Shown here: piece by piece, positions 25,794 through 32,236 of the stretch
How positions within the stretch are numbered: position 1 is the stretch's first letter
Layout: every line of letters starts with the position of its first letter
NCBI RefSeq assembly: GCF_900188115.1
Contig: NZ_FZNW01000028.1
Span: 1 to 33,021 of the forward strand
DNA: 33,021 bases
Direction of reading: 5' to 3'
Source of the DNA: Haloechinothrix alba
Lineage (GTDB): Bacteria > Actinomycetota > Actinomycetes > Mycobacteriales > Pseudonocardiaceae
The notes under the pieces: generated by a model
Databases searched by the model: none
Told to the model about the DNA's origin: nothing
Seen by the model: the letters and a program-made list of their open reading frames with translations, nothing else
Position numbers and translations under genes: made by a program

Positions 25794-27395
25794 CTAAACG
25801 GCGTCGTCCCACTCAATGCCCGCAACTCTGGTCGCGAGATGCACTACGAGTCGGTCATCCGGATCAGCCAGATCGACTGGCAGCAATGAGCCGATCTTCT
25901 CCAGCCGTTGGATCACGGTGTTGCGGTGCACGGACAGCGCTTTCGCCGTGGCAGTGGCGGACGACTCCAGGTCGAGGTAGCGCCGCAGGGTGCGAAGAAG
26001 TTCTCCGGAAGAGTCGGCTTCCGTCAGCGGGTTCAACAGGTTCATGCCGACGGAGCGCAACGGATTGGATGAGTACCAGCTAACCAATAGGCGCTTGACG
26101 CTCATCGCTTCGATGTGCTCGACGGTGCCGCCGGTCTCCTCCGTCCGTGCGAGTAAACAAGCGTGCCGGGCTTCGCGCAACGACTCACGCAATCCGACTA
26201 CGCCAGGCCTTCCGGTGCCGACCCCGGCGCACAGTGTCAGGCCTTCATGCGCGGACTCGACAGCACGCAGTGACGCTTGCACTCCGTCGAGTAATGGCTG
26301 CGGATCATACGTGTCGGGCTCGCTATCGACCGTCACCCAGAATACCCAGCCCTCGGCGCGTTCTATCAACGTGGCCTCGATCGCGTGACGGCTGAGCGCG
26401 TGTTCCAGTTCGGGCAGCAGATCCCGCTGGTGCACGAGTGACGTCGTCCAGTTGGCGCCGATCTGCACTGCCGTGTGCCATCCGGCCAAGCGCCAGCCAA
26501 GGGCGGCGACGCGCTGGAGAGTCCGTTGCGAGAGGTCGTCGGCCTGATCAAGCACCTCGCCGAGCAGCAGCGAATGTCCTCGAGCTTCGCGTTCCATCCG
26601 CGCGGTACGCGCTGCGACGGCGACTGCGTGTGCCATCGCCGCGACAGTAAGGGCCTGCTGTATAGGTCGCAGTTGTACGCTCGCAGCGGCAGCGGTGCGA
26701 GCCAACAGCCAGAAATGCGCCGGGCCGTCATTATCCAGCTGCACCGGTTGGACGAGTAACACCTCTTCGCCGTCAAGGTCGAATACACCGGCGCTGGGCT
26801 GAGCACGGGTCAGCTTATCCCTAGAAGTGACCGATTCCAGCAGCGTGCACAGATACCGATCCCCGGCTATGGGGCGCAACTCAGCGTCGACGAGCGTTAC
26901 AGGGCAGCTGAGCGACTGGGCGAGCAACACGGTTAGCTGTTCGGGATCGATCACGGGGTGATGAAGGCGTTGAGCGGTAGCTCCCAACATGCGCAGACCG
27001 GCCAGTTCCGGAGCGCGCACGTAGGGGTCCAGCTGCGCCACGATCGCGGCAGGCACTACCGACTCCACGGTGACCAGCGGCACCGCCAGCTTGTCAGCAA
27101 GCCGCGACGACGCCGCGGGGACCGGACCAGTCGGACGTTGCGCGACGATGCCCGCGGAATTGGCACTGTGCGCCAACCGGATGGCCAGATCGGTAACGAG
27201 TTCGCTGACCGGAAGCTGCTCCGGGCCGAAGATTACCAGCGTGCCCTCGCCCAAATACGGGATGTCACGCGCGGAGGTGCCGGGGAACACTCGGGTCAAG
27301 GGTCGGCCGAGTCCCGCAGCGCCGCCGAGCAGGCTGTGCCCGGGCAACAGATCCATGGCTAGCAGTTGGCGCAGGCTCACCGGGGAGGTCGACAT
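25794..27395 (-). CDS. PucR-family transcriptional regulator
   Basis: The ATG at 27395 has AAGG 9 nt upstream and gives 533 residues. The N-terminal PucR sensor domain spans about 10-125 (FPGTSARDIPYLGEGTLVI, HSANSAGIVAQRP). A GAF/CdaR-like central section follows, and the C-terminal PucR HTH (about 479-505) reads ATAKALSVHRNTVIQRLEKI. It starts 23 nt after the hydantoinase-like gene and lies just before the molybdenum hydroxylase operon, so it probably senses a pathway intermediate and drives one or both groups. The HTH helix has RNTVIQRL in place of the common RNTLRYRL; this is a modest change and is probably still functional. Confidence 0.9.
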   Translation of the reverse strand: MSTSPVSLRQLLAMDLLPGHSLLGGAAGLGRPLTRVFPGTSARDIPYLGEGTLVIFGPEQLPVSELVTDLAIRLAHSANSAGIVAQRPTGPVPAASSRLADKLAVPLVTVESVVPAAIVAQLDPYVRAPELAGLRMLGATAQRLHHPVIDPEQLTVLLAQSLSCPVTLVDAELRPIAGDRYLCTLLESVTSRDKLTRAQPSAGVFDLDGEEVLLVQPVQLDNDGPAHFWLLARTAAAASVQLRPIQQALTVAAMAHAVAVAARTARMEREARGHSLLLGEVLDQADDLSQRTLQRVAALGWRLAGWHTAVQIGANWTTSLVHQRDLLPELEHALSRHAIEATLIERAEGWVFWVTVDSEPDTYDPQPLLDGVQASLRAVESAHEGLTLCAGVGTGRPGVVGLRESLREARHACLLARTEETGGTVEHIEAMSVKRLLVSWYSSNPLRSVGMNLLNPLTEADSSGELLRTLRRYLDLESSATATAKALSVHRNTVIQRLEKIGSLLPVDLADPDDRLVVHLATRVAGIEWDDAV

Positions 27396-27418
27396 TGATT
27401 TCACCCTTCGTGCCTAGT

Positions 27419-28786
27419 TCAGACACGCACCAGAGGCCCGCTCACCGTAACCCTCATGCGTGCGCACCGTGTCGAAATATAGGTGAGCGGGAACTCACGT
27501 ACACGCGGTCGTCGCAATCGAGATGGATCGGCTCCAGCCTGGATAGCCGACTCTCGAGCCATGCGCCTGGCCTGAGCAACACAGTCCGGGTAGCTCGTCT
27601 CAGTAAAGCGGAAGATCCGGTCCACCGTGCCGGACACCTCGCCGAGCGCCGCCCCGATGGCGCCGACTCTCGCACCGAACCCGGGGCGAATCTCATTATC
27701 CCCGTCGTCAAGCCGAATCACTTCGTCAGCATCGGGCCCCACCACGATCACCGGGAGCGCGCCGTGACCTGCGCGAGCCCGGCGAAGAGCCAGCCGGGCA
27801 TCGCCGGATGGCCTGGCGACCGTCCCTCTCGTTCTCAGCTCGTCGATCCGCACCGCGGACGTGCGCACCTCGGGGAGGCAGGTCCGGACGCCCTGCACCT
27901 GGACAGGTCCAAGATTCTCCTGGGGCGTGCCCTCCACTACCGTGGTGATGTAAACGTAGCCATCGATGGCCTCCACGACCACGGCGTCGTCAAGAGCAGC
28001 CAGGCGCAGTGCGCCGGTGATGGCCGCGCCACGAGCCGCCCGACGGGCGCGCAGAGGATGGCGTGCCACGTCGGAAGCTGTGAGCAGCGTTCCGTCAGCG
28101 CTTGTGAAATAGATGTCTGCGGTCACCTCTTTCGCCCTCAGCAGCTGGGTTACTCCGTCGAGCAGAAGACTGATATGCGGGGAGAGCGCCGCGTCAAGAA
28201 CGGTGGTGTTCTCCCGCTCCAACAGGCCCATTCCACCGAGCCCCGAGCTGGTCACCACGGGCACTGACTCGCCGAGCACTTCCCTCGCGATCGCGGCGGC
28301 GCGTTGCTCGTGGCCGCTGTCGACTTGTGCGTTAGCGCCGGTGATGGCCACTGCGGCGACCCGGTTCCGGCAGCGATGCGCGAATGCCGCCACAGCGGTC
28401 TCGTCCAGCGCTGATACCTCGGTACCGTCGTACTGGTGACCACCTGCGACGACCGCCACTGAGTCGCGCACCGCGGCAGCCTTCTCCGATGGCCAGCCGC
28501 TGAGCGGTGGAACCGACAGCGTGGCCGGTGCGGCGAGACGCAGCGCGCCAACAGGGGAAAGCCGCTCATGCCACGGCGCCGAGGCGATCTCGGCCAGACC
28601 GGTGATCATCACGTACCCGATCGACTCGGCCGATACGCACTGCAGAAGCGTATCGAGTACCTCAGCGATCGACGTCCGCCGGTCGACGTCGAAACCATAC
28701 GCGCTCGCGCGTACCGTGCCCGTACCATCGGTGAGCACGCCAACCGTGCGGCTGTCCACTACGAGCCCGATCCGCCACTCAGCCAC
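27419..28786 (-). CDS. Hydantoinase/oxoprolinase A-like protein with decayed ATP motifs
   Basis: The GTG at 28786 overlaps the DUF917 stop by 8 nt and gives 455 residues. The HyuA fold is recognisable across its length: VTSSGLGGMGLLERENTTVL (matching the family's GLGLLERE segment), TADIYFTSADGTLLTASDVA, PGFGARVGAIGAALGEVSGT and AGADPSRLRR near the end. In active relatives two DxGGTxTD loops bind ATP phosphates; here the first reads RIGLVVDSRTVGVL and the second VVVEAIDGYVYITTV, so both have lost their Gly-Gly-Thr. ATP-driven ring opening seems unlikely. No HyuB-like partner is present. Pairing with DUF917 suggests a role as its partner or scaffold (inference). Confidence 0.85.
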   Translation of the reverse strand: MAEWRIGLVVDSRTVGVLTDGTGTVRASAYGFDVDRRTSIAEVLDTLLQCVSAESIGYVMITGLAEIASAPWHERLSPVGALRLAAPATLSVPPLSGWPSEKAAAVRDSVAVVAGGHQYDGTEVSALDETAVAAFAHRCRNRVAAVAITGANAQVDSGHEQRAAAIAREVLGESVPVVTSSGLGGMGLLERENTTVLDAALSPHISLLLDGVTQLLRAKEVTADIYFTSADGTLLTASDVARHPLRARRAARGAAITGALRLAALDDAVVVEAIDGYVYITTVVEGTPQENLGPVQVQGVRTCLPEVRTSAVRIDELRTRGTVARPSGDARLALRRARAGHGALPVIVVGPDADEVIRLDDGDNEIRPGFGARVGAIGAALGEVSGTVDRIFRFTETSYPDCVAQARRMARESAIQAGADPSRLRRPRVREFPLTYISTRCARMRVTVSGPLVRV

Positions 28787-29855
28787 CAGAACCTCCGACG
28801 CGGGTCGGGGTCACGTCCAGGCCGAATGCTTGCGGCCCCACCAGTTCCAGCCCGGCTGGAGTGTGCCACCGGGCGTCGGTAGGAATCGCGATCACCAGCA
28901 GGCGCTGCCCTTCGACGACATCGGCGCTCTGCATAACCACGCCGGACTCGACATCGATCAAAGCGATCACGTCCGGCACGGTGACTACGAGCTCGCCATC
29001 CACCGCCGCGACCAAGTTCTCGTGCTGATGTTCCAATCGCATGAGGCGAGCGGGCCCTTCCACCGCTTCCAGCGTAATGGTGCCATGCGGTGTACCCTCC
29101 CGCCAGTCGCGCACCAAGTCGATGACGATGCCGGAGAACTCGACGCGGCCGCTGCAGTACCGCAGGAAATCTCCATAGGAGGCGAGATCGTGGCTTGACG
29201 TGCTGCGCAGCAGTCTGCCGATGCTCGCGCAATCGGTCAGCGCGCGCCGTGCGCCGAACCGTGCACAGTCCTCGGCGGTCACGGTGTAGGTACTGATCAA
29301 CGCCACCATGCCCAGATGTGGCAAGCTCGTCCGGATCAGTGTGCTCACCACGTCATCGCGCTGAGTGGCGAACATCGTCCCCATTCCCCACATATCCACC
29401 ATGAACACCGGCGACGGGCGTATCCCGGCCAGCATGAACAAGGTCATCTCCACCGCAGGGAAGCAGCGACGCATGATGTCCGCGTCGATGCATGGTAAGC
29501 CCAAGCGCGCTGCTGCGATCAGCGGAATCATGGTGTTGAACGCACCGAGTTGGACCGGAAGCACGGCCGCACACGGCTGCCCGATCTGCTGCTCGACGGT
29601 CTCGCGAAGCCGTCCGAACTCATGACCGTTGAAAAACGTCTCGGCCAGCGCGCCTGGCGGACCGCCTGCGAGAACCGGCAGTAGCGGCGCGTCCGCAGGC
29701 AGTTCATCCGCGTTGATCAATCGTACCGGACCGTACTCGGCCAGCGTACCAACCAGCATCCTCCAGGGCACATGAGAGTCGCCTCCGCCGCCGCTGCCAA
29801 GCACCTCTGCACCGAGCACCAAGTCGGCGATATCGTCGATACCGAGATCATGCAC
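28779..29855 (-). CDS. DUF917 protein (S-methyl-thiohydantoin desulfurase family)
   Basis: The GTG at 29855 sits 5 nt after a perfect AAGGAGG ribosome site and gives 358 residues, the usual family length; a longer frame to 29930 lacks such a site. The N-terminal loop reads AEVLGSGGGGDSHVPWRML, the family's glycine-rich signature. AAARLGLPCIDADIMRRCFP and FMVDMWGMGTMF are also typical. The Pfam family has been linked to S-methyl-thiohydantoin desulfurization, but most members are uncharacterised. It is the first gene of a group with the HyuA-like protein and PucR. A heterocycle with a hydantoin-like ring is a reasonable guess for the substrate, not more. Confidence 0.88.
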   Translation of the reverse strand: MHDLGIDDIADLVLGAEVLGSGGGGDSHVPWRMLVGTLAEYGPVRLINADELPADAPLLPVLAGGPPGALAETFFNGHEFGRLRETVEQQIGQPCAAVLPVQLGAFNTMIPLIAAARLGLPCIDADIMRRCFPAVEMTLFMLAGIRPSPVFMVDMWGMGTMFATQRDDVVSTLIRTSLPHLGMVALISTYTVTAEDCARFGARRALTDCASIGRLLRSTSSHDLASYGDFLRYCSGRVEFSGIVIDLVRDWREGTPHGTITLEAVEGPARLMRLEHQHENLVAAVDGELVVTVPDVIALIDVESGVVMQSADVVEGQRLLVIAIPTDARWHTPAGLELVGPQAFGLDVTPTRVGGSGG

Positions 29856-29944
29856 GATAGCCTCCTTCGCTGACGCTGGCGCTGTGGGCGGTTCGCGATC
29901 CCGCTTGTGGGCAAGCGCGACGATGCCCATACTAAGAGCTCATT

Positions 29945-30085
29945 TCAGAATGATCGTGTGAGTTGGCGGTGGCAAATGAGGACGCAGCCGAACTGGAGCA
30001 GGCCGTGGTGGATGTCGGCGCGGCGTTCGTAACGGGTGCAGAGCCGTTTGTACTGGTGTAGCCAGGCGAAGGCACGTTCGCTCGG
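29945..30085 (-). pseudogene. IS5-family transposase C-terminal remnant
   Basis: On the minus strand the last 47 codons of an IS5-type (IS4/IS5, DDE) transposase are open: ERAFAWLHQYKRL, then TRYERRADIHHGLLQFGCVL, then a stop at 29945-29947. The FAWLH/KRLxxRYERRxDIH pattern is the classic C-terminus containing the catalytic Glu region. A stop precedes it at 30086, and no more of the gene is found, so it is a truncated relic. It ends about 90 nt upstream of the DUF917 start and may have disturbed or supplied that gene's promoter. Confidence 0.8.
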
Positions 30086-30297
30086 TCAGCACCATCACCC
30101 GCACCATTCCCGCTCACGACACCAGGTTTTCGTCATCGAACACTGCCTGCGTGCGCCCAAGCATCAAGTTACTTCACGGCCAGTGCCTTCTCGGATCGTG
30201 TAAATTAGTGGCTTCGACAACCCTGATTGTCTTGATCCAGAAGGCACTTCCTATGTCGACGCGCCGAACACCGACCGACCCATCCACGGATCCAGGA
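30086..30297. other. Intergenic spacer with an inverted repeat
   Basis: The stretch between the IS5 relic and the ACT-protein stop. Its only clear feature is the inverted repeat at 30182-30248, listed separately. No gene is supported. Confidence 0.5.
30182..30248. repeat. Imperfect inverted repeat downstream of the vdh-ACT operon
   Basis: AGTGCCTTCT (30182-30191) and AGAAGGCACT (30239-30248) form a perfect 10-nt inverted repeat, extended by GATC on the inner sides with one or two mismatched bases, around a centre of about 40 nt. It could be a transcription terminator of the vdh-ACT operon without a T-run, or the leftover end of an insertion element. The sequence alone does not decide. Confidence 0.55.
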
Positions 30298-30678
30298 TTA
30301 GTCCCAGATCGACCTGATCACCGGGGAACAGGACGTGGTTTGCACCTCGAGCGTGACGGGTAACCGGTTAAGTCTCCTCGTCAGCAGGTTCGTAGTTGCG
30401 TCGTGCAGAGTCGTCTCAACAGCGATGTTGACTATCCAGTCTCGGGCGCCGGCTGGCTCTACGCCGAGCGAGCGTACCGCGTACCGTCGTTGCTGCAGGA
30501 GGCCGATCACTCGCAGCACGCCGTCGAACCCGCCAACGAAGACGCGATAGTGACGACGAAGTAGCATGGCATCATTTACGGGGATCGTCTGTTCGGGTTG
30601 TGTCGGATCGGTCGCAGCACCGCAGTTCTCGGATCTTGAGTGGTCCCGGGCTTGAGCTTCGGAGTCGGTCAGCGACAT
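30298..30678 (-). CDS. Stand-alone ACT-domain protein (acetolactate-synthase-small-subunit-like)
   Basis: The ATG at 30678 overlaps the vdh stop by 10 nt, with AGGAC about 8 nt upstream, and gives 126 residues. The first 35 residues are polar and probably disordered. Residues about 42-113 form an ACT domain: [20 protein letters not shown], then [12 protein letters not shown], then WIVNIAVE and [15 protein letters not shown]. The pattern (GVLxRVxGLxxxRxYxVxSLxV...LxKLxDVxxV) is that of IlvN/IlvM regulatory subunits, which bind branched-chain amino acids. No acetolactate synthase large subunit is present in the window. Co-transcription with an amino-acid dehydrogenase suggests a sensor or regulator of branched-chain amino-acid use (inference). 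An internal ATG at residue 38 is an alternative start. Confidence 0.8.
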   Translation of the reverse strand: MSLTDSEAQARDHSRSENCGAATDPTQPEQTIPVNDAMLLRRHYRVFVGGFDGVLRVIGLLQQRRYAVRSLGVEPAGARDWIVNIAVETTLHDATTNLLTRRLNRLPVTLEVQTTSCSPVIRSIWD

Positions 30679-31775
30679 AGCGCATTGTCCTGCGGCGGCG
30701 TGGTGGAATGATTCGACAACCAGATGCCGCGCAGTCGGCTGATTTCCGCGATGCGCTGCTCGGCAAGCTGATTGGCTGCTTGTGTTGGTGAGACGTCACG
30801 GTCATTCGCCATCGCGAGGATGTGCTGGCTCGTGTCGAAGATTCTTTCCGCTAGCGCTCGGGCGCGCTGCTCGTTGAAGCCCGTCATCTCGTCGGCGACC
30901 TGGATCAGTCCTCCGGAGTTGACAACGTAGTCGGGCATATACAAGATGCCGCTTTTCTGTAGCAGCGCGTCGATTCCGTCGTGAGCGAGCTGATTATTAG
31001 CCCCTCCGCATACGATCTGTGTTCGCAGGGCAGGGACTGTAGCCTCGTTCAGGACACCGCCGAGCGCGCACGGTGCGTAGACATCCAGGTCTCGGGCGAG
31101 CAGCTTCTGCGGGTCCTCGGCCTCGACTTCCGGGTGACGGGCGCGAAGGTGCTCTACGGCGTCGGCTGCCACGTCAGCTACTACGACCGATGCACTATCT
31201 GCTAGGAGGTGTTCGACCAGCCTGCGACCTACCTTGCCTGCGCCGGCCACCCCAACCCGGCGGCCGTGCAAGGACGGTGTTCCCCAAGTGTATTCGGCGG
31301 CCGCGCGCATGGCCATGAAGACGCCGTAGGCGGTCAGTACAGAAGAGTCGCCACCTCCGCCGTGTGCGCGCGTTCGGCCCGTCACGAAACGACTCTCACG
31401 GGCGATTATGTCCATGTCCTCGGCGTAGGTACCTACGTCGCAAGCTGTGTTATAGCGGCCCCCGAGTGCTTCAACGAACCTGCCATAGGCGCGCAAGAGT
31501 GGTTCCGTCTTCAGCTCGGCCGGATCGCCGATGATCACCGCCTTGCCGCCGCCCAGATCTAGGCCCGCGCACGCTGCCTTGTACGCCATGGCACGGGAGA
31601 GCCGGAGAACGTCGCTCAGCGCGTCGTGCTCCGAAGCGTAGGGATAGAACCGGGTACCACCGAGCGCAGGTCCGAGCGCGGTGGAGTGGATCGCGATGAT
31701 CGCGTGCAGGCCGCTGGATTGATCGCGACAGAACACGAGCTGCTCGTGCTCAGTGGACTCGACAACAACAGACAT
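30669..31775 (-). CDS. vdh: Valine/leucine dehydrogenase (Glu/Leu/Phe/Val dehydrogenase family)
   Basis: The 368-residue enzyme closely follows actinomycete valine dehydrogenase: [20 protein letters not shown], catalytic Lys78 in [11 protein letters not shown], Lys66 in AMAYKA, Asp113 in [11 protein letters not shown], the NAD-binding GAGKVG (178-183), and the typical [14 protein letters not shown] and [17 protein letters not shown]. It reversibly deaminates branched-chain L-amino acids to 2-oxo acids with NAD. The ATG at 31775 has AAGGAG 6 nt upstream. It follows an attenuator-like leader (31877-31966) and is joined by a 10-nt overlap to the ACT-domain gene. In the catabolic direction it would feed branched-chain acyl-CoA supply. 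Confidence 0.94.
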   Translation of the reverse strand: MSVVVESTEHEQLVFCRDQSSGLHAIIAIHSTALGPALGGTRFYPYASEHDALSDVLRLSRAMAYKAACAGLDLGGGKAVIIGDPAELKTEPLLRAYGRFVEALGGRYNTACDVGTYAEDMDIIARESRFVTGRTRAHGGGGDSSVLTAYGVFMAMRAAAEYTWGTPSLHGRRVGVAGAGKVGRRLVEHLLADSASVVVADVAADAVEHLRARHPEVEAEDPQKLLARDLDVYAPCALGGVLNEATVPALRTQIVCGGANNQLAHDGIDALLQKSGILYMPDYVVNSGGLIQVADEMTGFNEQRARALAERIFDTSQHILAMANDRDVSPTQAANQLAEQRIAEISRLRGIWLSNHSTTPPQDNALCR

Positions 31776-31876
31776 GATTCGCTCCTTGTGGGAGGGGTGG
31801 GCGGCACCGAAGGCGGTGTTAATGACATCCGGGGAACGCTGCCTGCTTCAGCAGGGATTCACGTTGCTGGACCAAC
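31776..31876 (-). promoter_or_regulatory. 5' untranslated region of vdh
   Basis: Between the leader terminator and the vdh ribosome site the transcript can form two small hairpins: CCTGC-TGAA-GCAGG at 31842-31855 and CACCG-CCTT-CGGTG at 31805-31818. The AAGGAG ribosome site is close to the start. No ligand-binding riboswitch motif is recognised. Confidence 0.45.
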
Positions 31877-31907
31877 AAAAAACCCCCCGCGCGATCAGCA
31901 CGAGAGG
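31877..31907 (-). terminator. Attenuator terminator hairpin before vdh
   Basis: As RNA, the minus strand reads CCUCUCGUGC, loop UGAUC, GCGCGGGGGG, then six U. The ten-base-pair stem (with three G-U pairs) is followed directly by the U tract, the form of an intrinsic terminator. It lies 102 nt before the vdh start and after the leader peptide, so it would stop transcription unless the alternative pairing is formed. Confidence 0.75.
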
Positions 31908-31909
31908 TA

Positions 31910-31939
31910 GGCGCAGGCGGCGGTCCGTCAGCCTGCGCC
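31910..31939 (-). repeat. Leader hairpin 1:2 overlapping the leader-peptide end
   Basis: GGCGCAGGC and GCCTGCGCC form a perfect 9-base-pair stem with a 12-nt loop; the 5' arm lies in the last codons of the leader peptide. A ribosome stalled on the Ile codons would cover the 5' arm. The 3' arm contains CCUGCGC, which can pair instead with GCGCGGG of the terminator, giving a 7-bp antiterminator. Confidence 0.7.
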
Positions 31940-31966
31940 GTTAATAATGATCGACCCGAAGATCAT
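31928..31966 (-). CDS. Leader peptide with three consecutive Ile codons
   Basis: ATG at 31966 to TGA at 31928 encodes 12 residues, MIFGSIIINGAG, with four Ile in total and three in a row (ATC ATT ATT). It is too short for ordinary gene finding but sits exactly where the control codons of an amino-acid attenuator should be, directly before the hairpin and terminator. It may be translated from a leaderless transcript, since the candidate -10 box lies only 6 nt upstream. Its role would be to sense isoleucine-tRNA supply and set vdh-ACT transcription. Confidence 0.65.
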   Translation of the reverse strand: MIFGSIIINGAG

Positions 31967-31972
31967 GGAAAT

Positions 31973-32002
31973 ACCATAGACCGAGTGCCCAGTAATCGGC
32001 AA
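31973..32002 (-). promoter_or_regulatory. Candidate promoter of the vdh-ACT operon
   Basis: On the minus strand TTGCCG (31997-32002) and TATGGT (31973-31978) are separated by 18 nt. Both fit the vegetative actinobacterial sigma consensus loosely. Transcription would begin at or just before the leader-peptide ATG. No experimental support is available. Confidence 0.4.
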
Positions 32003-32078
32003 GCGCCTCATGCAATCCGAGGCTACGTGACCCACCCCGGCATGTCTGGTCGCTACATTCGTTGGAAGGACGAAGTTC

Positions 32079-32226
32079 ATGGCACCACGCTCGCATTACC
32101 TCGTCTTGCCCCCTGAATCTGCGGCACCGCGCGGTCCGGACGGTCGCTGAGTCCAAGGCCATCTACCCCTCGGAGTTCGAGGCGATCAAGGTCGTCGCGA
32201 CCAAACTGGGCATCGACTCGGGGCAG
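32079..32226 (+). pseudogene. IS3-family OrfA remnant
   Basis: An ATG at 32079 begins MAPRSHYL, like many actinobacterial IS3 OrfA proteins, but the matching continuation LRHRAVRTVAE followed by YPSEFEAIKVVATKLGID lies in another frame, so at least one frameshift is present. The similarity stops at about 32220, before the family's ETLRKWVR segment, and no OrfB is found. It is a truncated relic, possibly cut by the ISL3 element that follows. Confidence 0.65.
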
Positions 32227-32236
32227 TCGGGTGAAC

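Noticed and set aside
29932-30117. Possible 61-residue gene
   Set aside because: It is out of frame with the recognisable transposase C-terminus on the same strand, and its translation is Ser/Thr/Ala-rich low-complexity sequence.
30151-30363. Plus-strand start codon after the inverted repeat as an IS256 transposase start
   Set aside because: The translation after the ATG does not match a transposase, and it runs into the ACT-protein gene on the other strand.
31776-32060. T-box riboswitch before vdh
   Set aside because: No T-box bulge sequence (UGGN with flanking conserved stem) or specifier loop is visible; the short Ile-rich leader and terminator explain the region better.
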